NCBI RefSeq assembly: GCF_937616625.2
Contig: NC_065574.1
Coordinates: forward strand, 8,124,501 to 8,188,500
Source of the DNA: Mercurialis annua
Taxonomy: Eukaryota; Streptophyta; Magnoliopsida; Malpighiales; Euphorbiaceae
Length of the DNA stretch: 64,000 nucleotides
Direction: 5' to 3'
The notes beneath the pieces were generated by a model. That model had not been told where the DNA came from and made no database searches. It was given only the letters and a program-made list of their open reading frames with translations. Each line of letters begins with the position of its first letter. Position 1 is the stretch's first letter. Shown here piece by piece: positions 1-10,991 of the stretch. Position numbers and translations under genes: made by a program.

Positions 1-2229
1 CTGGTTGTGCCACGTGGCTCTTTTAAATAATGACACGTAGACTCTCAGCCCATTAACTCTGCCACAAACAAAAGCCTTGCAGAAGTGAAACTATACACAA
101 CCGTTCGGCGTCTTTCCGCCTTCTTCAGCAACTTCCATCGCCCATTACAACCTCCATTGCCCTTTACACCGTTACACCCATTAGCTATTCAGCTTCCATC
201 GCCCTTTACACTGCCCTTTACAACGTTACGTGACAGTGCAGACGGAAGGACTTAAATGGACTCCAGACTCATATATGCGGCCCCATATATATTCGAAAAA
301 GACAGCAACAATCGTCTTCATCACCCAGAAAAGCACAACGTTTACAATCGTCTTCGTCACCCAGGAAAGCAAAACATGGGAACCCAACAATCTCGGCAAC
401 CCAGGTAATGTTAAATTTAGAAGTTTCCAATTGCTTTGTTTTACTGTTGGTCCGCACATAAACTGCTTGATAAAATGGGTTTAGCTGTTACATCCGTTCT
501 TTGTATATTTATATCGATTATATTGAGCAGCTGTTTAGAATACATAGTCATTTTAACTTACTGCGTGCCGTAAGTCTAATACGAGATCATTTTTCCCCGG
601 ATTAAAGCTCCCAGTTCATTTTACTAGGTTAATCAGTTAGTTGACGAAAAAACAAACTTCATTAGCTAGATAAATGCAATTGAAATCGGCAGAAACAGGT
701 TTGTACACTCTTGACCTACTCGGTACTATGGCCGTTTCCCTATTACTTTTGAGGTTAATTGGTTGTCTAAAATTGTTGTTACAGTAAATTAGTTCCTTTC
801 TTTTTGGCATATTGTATGGTCATTTTGCTGGAACAAATTTTGTTGAAAGATTTAGAATTTAGTGGATTAGCTTGCCACTTCTACCATCTCATGTTCACCA
901 ATTAGATAACTCTATTTGAATAACTGCAAAAACAGTGCAAGAATTTGATTTAGTACAGTTCTAAATCTAGGCCATGTTATTTCTATGTTTTTTAAAAGAG
1001 AGGAAGTATGCATTAAGGTATATTATTTTGGAAAGAATTTCAGTCATTTGTTTTGAATGTTTAAATGCAAAAATTAGTTTCATTGTTTAAACTTCCATTT
1101 GTCATAGCATATGTAGCTAAGTTAATTGTTGATGCATATGCTAATAGACAGAGACCTTCATGTGGTTTCATGACAATTTTGCATGCACTTTGTAGCAGAT
1201 TTTTATGTCTATTTGCTACAATCTTTATTCATTTATGTTACACAATGGACTTGATAGTTATTTTTCCATTGCAGTATAATAATGGAGTAGATACTCTACA
1301 TTTATGTTGTTCCTGTTACTAAGATATAATAATCATCTTTTGAAGCACCTAGAACTTAATTTTTATAATCATGTTTGTTGGCTTTTCATGAAAATTCAGG
1401 TAGTAAATCATATTATTGGATTTATATAGTATGTGCCTTCACTTCAGTATATATAAGGATTTAGTTTGCGCTCCACAAAAGAAGAGGTCAGCTCTTGTAA
1501 TATTTTTTTATTTTGAACTTACATTTATTATTTTTAAGTTTGAATGAATTGATGATGAAATTCATAGGTCTGTCGAGATTGTGGGGTAATGAGTTTCCTC
1601 TGTGAAGGTAAAAGAAACACAATGCTTGTTTTATTTTTATGAGATTACTTGTGCTATGAAAATTAAATCAATACATGCTTTGGGGATGTATTTCTCTATA
1701 AATTGTAAACTCGGCAAGTTTTGTAGTGACAATAACATAAATGGAACCGAAGCTTTCTCCACTAGATGAGCATGAAACAGATTCTCAATGAGGAAAATAA
1801 AAACGCTATTCCAACTTCAGAGGAGTATTGTTTATACACAATTGGAATTAGAAGCTCATTTCATAATACACAAGAGTTTTTGTGCTCTTTTTTATACTTC
1901 ATTATTAGAAAGTTTTGATAATTTATTTTTTGTCTAAATATGATTATGAATACAATAATTTTCATTTATTGCTCAAAGATATATCGTCTTATACCATATT
2001 TAATATTTGTATTTCATTTCTTTATATTTATTAATTTATATTTAAATTGTGAACACTCATACATCACGTATATTAATTAATTCAACTATTACATTAAATA
2101 ATTTTTTATTAAAAATATATTATTATTATTAGTTATTAATGTTTTTTTAAAATTTAAATTAGAAAAATTAATTATAAAAAAACTTGAAAGCAGTTAAATA
2201 ACCCGCGCAACGCGCGGGCATCGACCTAG
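1..2229 (+). mobile_element. Helitron, non-autonomous, 3' part (5' end before window)
   Basis: The right end has the diagnostic Helitron terminus. A 7-bp stem with a 3-nt loop (cccgcgc aac gcgcggg, 2202-2218) is followed 7 nt later by CTAG (2226-2229), and the next base is T, the expected A^T target. The first bases (ccacgtggctc, tgacacgtag) resemble the sub-terminal region of plant Helitrons, so the 5' end is probably just left of base 1. No Rep/helicase coding is visible in any frame. The interior holds short imperfect repeats (ccatcgccc/cctttacac units at 125-225; a 34-bp near-repeat at 308-370) and A+T-rich filler. The element interrupts the Copia remnant that starts at 2230. The family assignment rests on the terminus. 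Confidence 0.8.
2202..2229 (+). other. Helitron 3' hairpin and CTAG terminus
   Basis: Perfect 7-bp inverted repeat with a three-base loop, 7-nt spacer, then CTAG and a following T. This is the termination signal recognised by Helitron transposition proteins. It is strongly G+C-rich in an otherwise A+T-rich neighbourhood. Confidence 0.85.
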
Positions 2230-2660
2230 TTTTACTTTATAAACCCATTTGCATCCAATAGCCTACTTATCAGAAGGTAAATTTGTAACAATCCATGTGT
2301 TGTTATTTTGTAAAGCACTGATTTCCTGTGACATTGCCACTTGCCAGCAAGGGAGTTTTAAAGCTTCATTGTAAGATTTAGGCTCAGAAATTGAAGAAGT
2401 ACTTAAACAAAATTGCTTATGAGCAGCAGATAGTTTGTCATAAGTAATTACAGAAGATAGAGAATGAGGAGAGGATGTGTGAGGTAAAGCAAAGAGTAAT
2501 CTTTTAAATGATATGGAAGACTAGTTAGTTTTTGAGACCTTCTCAAGACTGGAAAATCAGTTTCTTGAAAAACAGAAGGAACAGAAAAAGAAGTTGAAGG
2601 AGGAACTGGTCCAAGGATTAAAAGATAAAACATGAGTAAGTGGTAAAATGTTAGGAGTTG
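2230..2660 (-). pseudogene. Copia integrase tail and start of reverse transcriptase
   Basis: Minus-strand reading gives the spacer and then ALWQVAMSQEI-like sequence followed by the hallmark AIGCKWVYKVK of the reverse transcriptase N-terminus (2228-2270). The sequence then switches at once to the Helitron end. No catalytic YVDD region is in the window. Confidence 0.7.
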
Positions 2661-2672
2661 GATCTTGTGAAT

Positions 2673-3419
2673 TTAGAGGCAAGACAAGAAAATTCGAATC
2701 AAGTATGGGATCTGAATTTGAGGGTTTTTTAAAGAATTGAAGCTGAAAATGGAAAAATTTTGTTCATAGAAGACCACATCCCTTGAAAAGAATACCTTCT
2801 GTGTATTGACATCAAACATGACAAATCCTTTTGTGTTAGAAGGATAACCAAGAAAAACACATTTCACAGCCCTGACATCAAACTTCATATTATGAGAATT
2901 AATTACTGTAGCAAAGGCAAGACAGCCAAATACCTTCATTGAAGTATAATCTGGATGCTTATCATACAACAACGGATATGGTGTGTTGTTTTTATTAACA
3001 GGAGAAAGAATCCTGCTTATCAAATAGACAGCATGAATAACACAATAAGACCAGAATCTTATAGGTAAGTTTGATTGAAATCTAAAGGCTCTAACAACAT
3101 TAAGAATATGTTGGTGCTTTCTTTCAACCATATTATTTTGCTGTGGCGTATGCACACAGCTAGTCTGATGCACAGTACCGTATCTGGTATAGAATTCTGG
3201 ATAAGAAAATTCTATTCCATTATCAGTTCTAATAATCTTAATGGTTTTGTCAAACTGAGTTTGAACATGAACCATATAATTTTGAAGAATACCTCTTGTG
3301 TCAGACTTATGCTTCATTAAAAAACGCCAAGTGAATCTTGAATGACCATCAACAGCAGTAAGAAAATATCTATATCCTTGTATTGAATTTACAAATACTT
3401 GACCTTTAAATATCCACAT
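2673..3419 (-). pseudogene. Copia integrase catalytic core
   Basis: A 248-codon stretch carries the retroviral-type integrase core: D in YFLTAVDGHSRFTW, D in IIRTDNGIEF, and E in PQQNNMVERKHQHIL (DDE triad present). The downstream FLGYPSNTKGFVMFDV is typical of Copia integrase C-termini. Lysines or prolines vary from consensus, and the preceding frame is shifted. Function would be cDNA insertion. This copy cannot express a full polyprotein. Confidence 0.85.
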
Positions 3420-3903
3420 GAAGTAAATTACTTACAGAAGTGTTGATGGGGAAAGGCATTCTCTTTTGCTTAACTAGATTACATACATCACAAGCATGCA
3501 AATTTGAATCAACAAGCTTTATTAATTGCAACCTAACATGAGATAGATGGCCAAGTCTATAGTACCAAAGGTCTGAAATTGAGTCAATTGCCTTATTTCT
3601 AGCTATACTATTACATTTAGAATCTAATATGTGATTCTGCAGCAAAATGTAAAGTCTCTCCTGCTTTTTAGCTAAGCCAATCATTGTCCATGAAATCAAT
3701 TCCTGGATAAAACAAGAGTTTTGATGAAGGATCAATGTAACTTGTGGATCATTTGTCAATTTACTTGCAGATATCAAGTTAAAACTGAAATCAGGAACAT
3801 GTAGTACATTGTATAATATCAATTTCTCAGATAAATGCATTGTCCTTATGTTGGCAACTAAAATCAACTGACCAGTAGGTAGCTTCACATGCACATTCTT
3901 CAC
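3406..3903 (-). pseudogene. Copia GAG-pre-integrase region
   Basis: The 165-codon minus frame contains LHVPDFSFNLISASKLT and later DLWYYRLGHLSHVRLQLI with CDVCNLVKQKRMPF. These are the pre-integrase and the HHCC zinc-binding residues (H..H..C..C) that precede the catalytic integrase core. It adjoins the integrase frame at 2673-3419 but in a different frame. Confidence 0.82.
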
Positions 3904-4140
3904 ATTAAAATAAGATTAAAAAAGAAAGAATTACAGACTATATGGCATGTAGCTCCAGTGTCTAAAATCCACTTATTTTTATATGACACTGAAGTAAAAA
4001 GGCAGTGTAGCATACCTTCAAAAGTATCAACAGAAGGCTTAAAGTTAGCAGATAATGCACAAGACTACAAATTAGTGGGTAAAGCGTTGACATGTGAAGG
4101 ACTGGAAGTAGATCCATATGCATCATGTTGATCAACTTCA

Positions 4141-4460
4141 TTAGTTTTTGACATTGCTCAGCTGAAAAAGGAAATACTCTTCCTGGTTAAGAAAAGTAAA
4201 CAACATTATCATTGGTTGGTTCATTAGGATTAGATCCTGAAAATTCCACTGCATTAGAAAATGAACCATCAGTCTTGAACTTTGGTTGATAACTTGGAGG
4301 ATAGCCATGCTTCCTATAATAGATGTCAATTGTATGCTCTGTATTTCCACAATAAATGCACCACTTAGGTTTCATCCCTGGAACAAAGAAGTTATTAAAC
4401 TTCATATTATTAGTACAGTTTCCTCTGAAAAAAATCCCCTTCCTCTTGCATAACAAACAC
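4141..4460 (-). pseudogene. Copia gag zinc-knuckle region, frame-broken
   Basis: Two overlapping minus frames together carry a CX2C-type knuckle (KWCIYCGNTEHTIDIYYRKHGYP, with CX2CX4HX4 spacing partly degraded to Y) near 4300-4380. This follows the usual gag to zinc-knuckle order of Copia elements. The frame changes inside the region, so it is not translatable as one protein. Confidence 0.6.
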
Positions 4461-4886
4461 TTGGCTCATGATTAAAGTCAATTTGTTCTTCTGTCTCCTC
4501 AAAACTACCGTTATTCTGCTGTGTTTGACCTTTTGAGAATATGACATTTGAATCCATCACATTTCTCATGTTAGAATTGCCAGCATTCTATCTTTCACTT
4601 TGAATCACTAACTGAAAAACTTAATTAATAGGGGAAAATGTTCAGTCATTAAGATCTGCTGCCTAACATTGCAAAATTGATCATTTTAGTCCCTTCAAGA
4701 ACTTTATTACTCTATCATTAGAGTGATTCTTCTTCATTAATGGCAAGGAATTACATGTACACTTAGGGATACACATACAGACTGGAAATGGCCTCAAATT
4801 TACCAATTCATACACCATAATGACTTCAAATGAGTAAACTACTCAGTGACAGACATAGAACTCTGCTATGAACTATAAATATCCTC

Positions 4887-5264
4887 TTAAATATCACTAA
4901 TTCTATATGCATCACCTTGTGAAAACCTATCTTTCAAATCTGTCCAAATCTCGTATGCATAATCCATATTAGCAACACTATCAGCTATAGTAAAGGTCAC
5001 TGATCTATATAACCATGACATAACCATATTATTATACCTCTTCCAAGAAAGATACAGAGGACCATCAACATCAGGAGCAAAGATTGAATTATCAACAAAC
5101 TTGAACTTATTTTTAGAAATTAAAGCCACTCTCATTGAATTATACCAGAAATAATAATTTTCATCATTCAAAAGATTTGAAGCAAGAACTAACAAAAGAT
5201 TCTCATTAGCATGTAAAAATAAAGGATTAGAAAGCATCTCTTCAGGTCTGATATTGTTTGCCAT
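4887..5264 (-). pseudogene. Copia gag N-terminal region
   Basis: A 125-codon open stretch begins MANNIRPEEMLSNPLFLHAN and contains the N-terminal Copia gag pattern: LLNDENYYFWYNSMRVAL, then W..YN.MV.SWL and YEIWTDLKDRFSQGDAYRI. The frame ends at a stop shortly after. The protein would assemble capsid in an intact element. Here it is one frame of a decayed polyprotein. Confidence 0.8.
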
Positions 5265-5358
5265 TGCAATAAGCTAAAAACTTGAAATATTACTTACAAA
5301 ATTTGTTTGGAAGAGGAGAAAATCCTTTGAATTTGCAGAGAAAATGGAAAGCTCTATG

Positions 5359-5370
5359 GCTCTGATACCA
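5359..5370 (-). other. Primer binding site, initiator tRNA-Met
   Basis: The minus strand reads TGGTATCAGAGC immediately inside the LTR. This is the usual plant Copia primer site complementary to the 3' end of initiator methionine tRNA. It fixes the element's orientation and the LTR inner edge. Confidence 0.9.
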
Positions 5371-5619
5371 TGTTTAATTTGTAAACTGAAACTTTATTGA
5401 TGGAAAAATCAGATTACAAATATAGGAGGAGACTACTCCTATTTATCGAGAATGACATATTAGTAATTGTCATTCTGTTACAAGCAGCTAACTCACACTA
5501 GCTGGAAATGAGCTGGAAATCAGTTGACTTCTCACACAAGCAATGCATGCTGATCCAATAGCCATGCTGATCTGAAGCTGAACTCATGCTGATATGAAGT
5601 TGGAATCAATATGCTACAA
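5371..5619 (-). repeat. Copia 5' LTR
   Basis: About 249 bp beginning TG and ending CA when read on either strand. It abuts the tRNA primer site at 5359-5370. The outer boundary (5619) is inferred from the last CA before ordinary A+T-rich sequence. The partner LTR is not in the window, so target duplication and divergence cannot be checked. Confidence 0.65.
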
Positions 5620-6445
5620 TAAATAATGATCATAATTGGAATTAAAGGGTAGGATGGACAACTACCTTCCTTAACTATTAACTATCGTTTTTTTTATAAA
5701 AAACTATTAATTATCGTTAATTCTTCTCTTTTTGTAATATTATTATTTGGATTGTTTGTTCTGTTTTTCTCTTTAGTTATGAACCTAATTTTTCTTTTTT
5801 CGATTGTGCCGCTCATAATGAATATAACAACATTTAAACATATGTTTAAAAGAAGGCGTAATGTCTTAAAAAAAAACTCTAATCTTATATTCCCTTTTCG
5901 ATCCTCCCAGACGTTGCAAAATTTGTCAAATTTTTTTATCCTATTTCGTATTTTATCGTTTCAATTGTACCCCAATTTTTAATTTTTGTCAAATTTTTAC
6001 TTAAATGGTGAACTCATTCAATTAACTATGTTTGAAGATAAATTAAATTCATTTCTATTCAAAAAGTACAAATAAGTCCTTTATTTTTTAAAAAGTAACT
6101 AAAAACCATAATCAAATTAAAATTAATTTAAACTTTTAATTAAAAAAACTAAAATCTAAATAAATTTTAAACATGTACAATTAATATATGCTATATATAT
6201 GGAGAACGTTTTTGAATTTTTTTCAAATGAAAAAGACGTCAATTTAATATATCACGGTACAATTAAAACGATAAAATGCGAAATAAGATAAAATTGATAA
6301 GTTTTCAACGCCATAGTAAGATCGAAAAAGGGGTTATAAGGTTGAGATTTTTTTAAGGTATTGGACCTTAAAAGGAACAACATTTAAACATATCTTTAAA
6401 AGAAGGAGCATTTAAACATAAAAGTTGTAGCTAGCACTATATTTT
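5620..6445. other. Intergenic, A+T-rich
   Basis: No gene or clear repeat boundary seen. Short A+T-rich runs and one open stretch (5752-5982) without protein-like composition. Confidence 0.5.
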
Positions 6446-6834
6446 GGGTTAATGACTATTGTATATTTCATTTGCTAATTATTTCTCAAATTACCCCCAA
6501 ATAATAATAAATTCTCATTTAGTACCTTTCAGACCGCGGAACTGTTCCGCGGTTTGTGTAAACCGCGAAACTGTTCTGCGGTCTGGCTTACGTGGCTCCT
6601 CGCTGGCCAGTCAGGGAGGAGCCACATGGGCAAAGCAAACCGCGGAAGTGTTCCACGGTTTACTCCACCTGCGTCCAGGTGGAGCCACGTGTGCAGACCG
6701 CGGAACACTTCCGCGGTTTACCCCAAACCGCTTAAGTGTTCTGCGGTCTGCATGGCACAAATGAAAAAAAAAGCTTAATCAGGGACTAATTTAAGAAATT
6801 TTTTTAATTTTATAAATAAATATGTCATTAACCC
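6446..6834. mobile_element. MULE-like non-autonomous TIR element with CCGCGGAAC core
   Basis: Terminal inverted repeats GGGTTAATGAC / GTCATTAACCC are flanked by a 9-bp target duplication with one mismatch (ctatatttt 6437-6445; ctatattct 6835-6843). The A+T-rich arms enclose a G+C-rich core (6530-6760) made of repeated near-palindromes of the form ccgcggaac..ttccgcgg in alternating order, plus the inverted pair cacctgcgtccaggtgg. No transposase. The 9-bp duplication points to a Mutator-type origin. Confidence 0.75.
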
Positions 6835-7228
6835 CTATATTCTGAAACATGTTTTATAAAGTAAATGTACCGTTTGGTGAAATATCCGATTCACTATAAA
6901 TTTCAAAATATTATTTTTCTTTTTCACTTAAAATACTCATGTGGTGAACCTATAAATATAAAATATGTGTATATAATATGCATGTGTATTTAATTTTTCT
7001 AAGTATATATATATATATAAAAAAAATGTGCATAACATTATTATGTTTCTCATTGGTGGAACCATCCTATGGGAAGGTGGGTTCGAGTCCTAGCTGGATC
7101 CGGATTTCTTTAAAAAGTATGGATATTCTTTTTAAATAGTAGTGAAAATATATAAAAAAATTATATTAGATGGAAGGTGAAACCAGACAATTGAAAAATT
7201 ACAAGTAAAATAGAAAGTAAGTCAAGTA
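6835..7228. other. Intergenic with a tRNA-like SINE scrap
   Basis: A+T-rich. Around 7053-7100 a B-box-like ggttcgagtcc with an upstream ggtggaacc resembles a tRNA-derived SINE head. No boundaries could be set. Confidence 0.35.
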
Positions 7229-7435
7229 GGTGGTGTGATTTAGTGGTAAAACTCTCTCTTATGAGTTGGAGGTTTGGGTCTTCATACTCACACCTTAAGT
7301 GATTAAATCTCTTAAAAGACACACGTAAGACTCGAATAACAATCTGACGATATTAAGTTCTAACTACTGACACCTGAGAATCTAACAGTCGATTTATATT
7401 TATGGCAAAAAAGATAAGTCGGGCTTGAAAATAAA
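7229..7435 (+). mobile_element. tRNA-derived SINE (candidate)
   Basis: Begins ggtggtgtgatttagtggta (A-box-like), with ggtttgggtct about 35 nt on as a degenerate B box, then a non-tRNA body with acacctgagaatc. This order is that of plant tRNA-derived SINEs. Target duplications were not found, so the ends are approximate. Confidence 0.45.
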
Positions 7436-7522
7436 TTATAATTCCGCCACTGATATTTCTACATAACATGTTTGAACAACTACTTATTATATAACTGAAA
7501 CATATATGGTATATTTAATGTT

Positions 7523-7621
7523 TTCTTTAATAATTAGGGAGGGGGAAGTGAGATTCGAACCCGAGACCTTTTACCAAGATGCTTATGGTTATTACTACTG
7601 TGTTACAAGAGCACTGACTGA
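7523..7621 (-). mobile_element. Short SINE with 13-bp target duplication
   Basis: On the minus strand a perfect B box (ggttcgaatc) follows a tRNA-like head (gctcttgtaacacagtagta). The piece is bracketed by the direct repeat tatatttaatgtt (7510-7522 and 7622-7634), as expected for L1-mediated retroposition. Only about 99 bp lies between the duplications, so it is a short or truncated copy. Confidence 0.65.
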
Positions 7622-8177
7622 TATATTTAATGTTATTTAGTTTAGTATTTTGTATTATAATATTATATATTATTAATATAATTTATTATGATCATATATT
7701 TAATAAATAAAATAATTAAACATCGGTTGGGATAAGGTAGTAATAAAAAAATTATTGAGTTTCATAATATTATTCTTATGAAAATATATATCACATAATA
7801 ATATATCTGGCTTGCACGTTTTATTTATTATTCGTCATGAATTGTCAATAAAAAAAACGGTCCATATATTTGTCCCTTCACTTTAAGGGCTCCTTAAGCT
7901 GATAAGGATAAAGTTATATAATAAAGGCTCTAATGTTTTGTCAAGAATAAGATCAATTATTTAGATCATATTCCAACTTAATTAGACAGGGTAAAGAAAT
8001 GATGGGGACTAATTTTTTTTTTGATTTCTTAATTTTGTAATAGAAAATGTGTTATGGTTTTGCACTAAATTTCTTTAATTTAAGGTAGAAATTTACAAGA
8101 AGCATCCTCTACCAGCCATTAAACCAGAAACATCATCCACAACTTCCTGTTCCACCAATAATGAAGGTAGTAGCTGT

Positions 8178-8330
8178 TTTGGTAATCCGGTGGTGTGCTC
8201 CAGCATTCGGAGCTCTCTCTGATGGAGCGGAAGTTTTGAATTCGAACTTTCACACTCACATTTTAAAAAATTGATATTTTAATAAATACGTATGGAGCTT
8301 CACTTAAAACATCTCCTACTTTTGTCACTT
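8178..8330 (+). mobile_element. tRNA-derived SINE fragment (candidate)
   Basis: Sequence ggtggtgtgctccagcattc with gaattcgaac 55 nt later is laid out like the SINE at 7229-7435 (same gtggtgtg start). Ends not resolved. Confidence 0.4.
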
Positions 8331-8603
8331 AATTAAATTAAATGACCATTCTTAATTAGGTGATGGATGGAAATTTTCCTTCTCTCGTCAAAATAGGTGA
8401 CTCCCTATATTGAGGCACGGGCACCTATTTATTATTTAATATTTTAATTATTTGACTTAAGTACAATTAATATTTGTAGTTTTTTTTATTAATTAACACA
8501 TTTATAATTAAAAACTTAAATATATATAAATATTATTTTACTTATAATATTGTAAAATAATTTTACACATGAAGATGTTAAAATATTATAATCATTTATT
8601 TTT

Positions 8604-9346
8604 GGCTTAATACACCTTGTACTTTTTTTTCGTTCATACCCTGATTTTGTAAAAACACCTTTTGTACCCATTTTGGGTTTTTAAGTTTCATCCCTATCCA
8701 AAAACATTAAATTGTACTTTTGTCATTTAAAAAAGAGTTTAAAACAATCCTTCATTTTAACTTATATATTAATTAGATATTAATATTATTAATAGTACAA
8801 AAATATCATTTTTTTTAAAAAAATAAAAATAATAATAATTTTTTTAAAAAAAAAAAATTCAGAACCACCGCTGCCGCTCCTTTTCATCGGAGAAGGAGCC
8901 GCTGCTCTTTCTCCACTTTTGGAGAAGGAGCAGCAGCTCCTTATCCGATTTGGAGGAGCGGCCGCCGCTCCTTCTCCGATTTGGAGGAGCGGCCGCCGCT
9001 CCTTCTCCGATTTGGAGGAGCGGCCGCCGCTCCTTCTCCGATTTGGAGGAGCGGCCGCCGCTCCTCGTTGGTTCCAGATTTGTTTTTAATTTTTTTTATT
9101 ATTTTATAAAATTAATTAATTATTAGGATGTATTTGAATATTTTTAAGTTGAAGGACTCATTTGTATTTTTTAAAATATAAAAAAGTATGATATAAACTC
9201 TTTTTCAAATGAAAAGCGTACAATTTAATGCGTTTGAATAGTGATGAAACTTAAAAACTCAAAATTGGGTACAAATGGTGTTTTTACAAGGCCAGTATAT
9301 AAACGAAAAAAAAGTGCAAGGTGAGGGTGTTTTAAAGAATTAAGCC
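8604..9346. mobile_element. MULE-like TIR element with 31-bp G+C-rich tandem core
   Basis: Long, imperfect inverted arms run from GGCTTAAT at 8604 to ATTAAGCC at 9346, with strong pairing over about 130 bp (shared cttgYactttttttt, ttgtaaaaacacc, ttttaagtttcatc). Flanking duplication tattttt (8597-8603 and 9347-9353). The core (8860-9070) is G+C-rich and built of ggagaaggagc / gctccttctcc units and four 31-bp tandem copies. No protein coding: a 31-bp period shifts frame each time. Confidence 0.75.
8942..9065. repeat. Minisatellite, 31-bp unit, 4 copies
   Basis: Units start at ccgatttggaggagcgg (8945, 8976, 9007, 9038) and each contains the palindrome gagcggccgccgctc. The copies are almost identical, so the array is recent or homogenised. 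It lies in the centre of the inverted-repeat element 8604-9346. Confidence 0.9.
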
Positions 9347-9919
9347 TATTTTTTTTATAAATTATAGAAATTAACAAGAATATGATAGAAAAATGCTAAT
9401 ATCAAACTTCGTGATACCTTAAAAGAGAATTTGTGGAGTCGACATTGTAATTGTGATAATTGAATTATGTATTCGCTTATTTTAGTTATTTAATTTTATA
9501 GTTTGAATAAATTAATATAATTTTTTTATTGTAATTTTAATGAAATTCAAGTTTTAAATAATATAAATTATTTAATATAAATTATTTAATAATTTTAATT
9601 TTATAAAATATAGTTAGTTTTATATATATTAACTGAATTAACATGTAACAAAAATAAGTTTGTGGGTGTAACTGATAAAAGTGTATAAATATTAAAATAA
9701 AAAAAATATTAAAATATTAAAAATAAAAATAAAATATTCTTTTTGATGTAAGAAAAAGAAAATGTAGTTGGAGTGAATTTGATGATAAATCACCTAAATA
9801 ATATTTGATGATGAAAACTTAATTGATATTTGATGATATAAATTAGGTGATTGTAGTTGAAGATGGCCTAATAATATGAGGTGTTAAACATTTAACTACT
9901 AAAATTCAAATTTTAAAAG
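9347..9919. other. Intergenic, A+T-rich
   Basis: Homopolymer- and AT-rich sequence with no gene or bounded repeat recognised. Confidence 0.5.
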
Positions 9920-10425
9920 TATCTTCAAAGAACTCGCAAAAATTGTCAAACTCTTTAATTTGAAGAGTTTGACTATAAATCGAGAGTTTAATGGACTCTC
10001 TATTCTTTAAATTTAAAACAGAGGGTGAAAATGGCTTTTCACATGTAGAGACCCATTTTCACTCCATACTTTATATTTTCAGAGATAAGATTTTAAATTT
10101 CGAATAGTAAGTTGGTTTTTTTTAAATATTATATTTTTAGTATAACAACTCAATAAATTAATTAATTAAAAATAAAAATAATTTTATATTATTAGTATTT
10201 AATATTTATATTATTGTTTATAAAAATAAATAAAAATAAAAATTTATTATTCAAGAGTCTATTAAATTAATATAATTAATATTTTTATTATTTTTTATAA
10301 AATAAAATAAAATAAAAATTTCATATTAGAAAGGTCATTGTAGTAAGATTATAAATAACACTATTTATCGTAAGAGTGTTCTTTATTTTATAAAAAATGT
10401 TCTTTAAAATAACTTGAAGATGCTA
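9920..10425. mobile_element. Degenerate Harbinger-like MITE copy
   Basis: Parallel in order to the next element (aattgtcaaactcttt, gagtttgact, ggactctctatt, gagggtgaaaatggc, cacatgtagag, ttttcactc), but with decayed ends (tatcttcaaag ... cttgaagatgct). It lies immediately left of the better copy at 10429-10991, so two family members sit head to tail. Confidence 0.6.
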
Positions 10426-10428
10426 TAA

Positions 10429-10991
10429 GAGCATCTCCAAAGGCCTCTTTATAATTGTCAAACTCTTTATTTTAAAGAGTTTGACAATAAAATAGAAGTC
10501 CAATGGACTCACTCTTTAAATTTAAAGTAGAGAGTGAAAATGCCTCTCCACATGTAGAGAGCCATTTTCACTCTCTACTCTATTAGTTAAATTTATTTGT
10601 ATCATCAAATAAATTTAGAGTAGAGAGTCAAAAAATTAGTTAGTTATTTTTATTTCAAAATATAATACTTTTTATTTATATTATTAATAAACATAAATTG
10701 CAATATTAGTTAAAAATATATATTATTAATAAAAATAAATTTATATCATTAATATTTTATTATGATTTATAAAAATAAAATAGAACAAACAAATGAATTT
10801 AGAGAGTGTTAAATTAATATTATTAATATTTAATATTTTTATTTTTATTTTATTTAAAAAATAAAATAAATTGAAAAGTAATATTAGAGAGTCTGTTGGA
10901 GTAAAATTAAAAATTTGACTCTTTATTTTTAAGATACTCTTTATTTTATAGAAGATGCTCTTTAAAATAAAGAGCACAATTGGAGATGCTC
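10429..10991. mobile_element. Harbinger-like MITE (GAGCATCTCCAA family)
   Basis: Terminal repeats GAGCATCTCCAA and TTGGAGATGCTC with a TAA duplication on both sides (10426-10428 and 10992-10994), as for PIF/Harbinger MITEs. Internal palindrome around aaagagtttgac and gagagtgaaaatg. About 563 bp, no transposase. Confidence 0.72.

Larger units (their letters stand above)
2230..5619 (-). mobile_element. Ty1/Copia retrotransposon remnant, cut by the Helitron
   Basis: Read on the minus strand: 5' LTR (5619-5371), primer binding site (5370-5359), gag, zinc-knuckle and protease region, GAG-pre-integrase, integrase, then the first residues of reverse transcriptase (AIGCKWVYKVK near 2260-2228). There the element stops abruptly at the Helitron terminus. 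The frame is broken many times, so this is a dead copy. The rest of pol and the 3' LTR would lie left of the window if the Helitron simply inserted. Confidence 0.88.

Noticed and set aside
6459..6778. Open frames of 74-101 codons across the CCGCGG cluster
   Set aside because: They arise from the palindromic G+C-rich core of a TIR element; translations are low-information and frame-independent.
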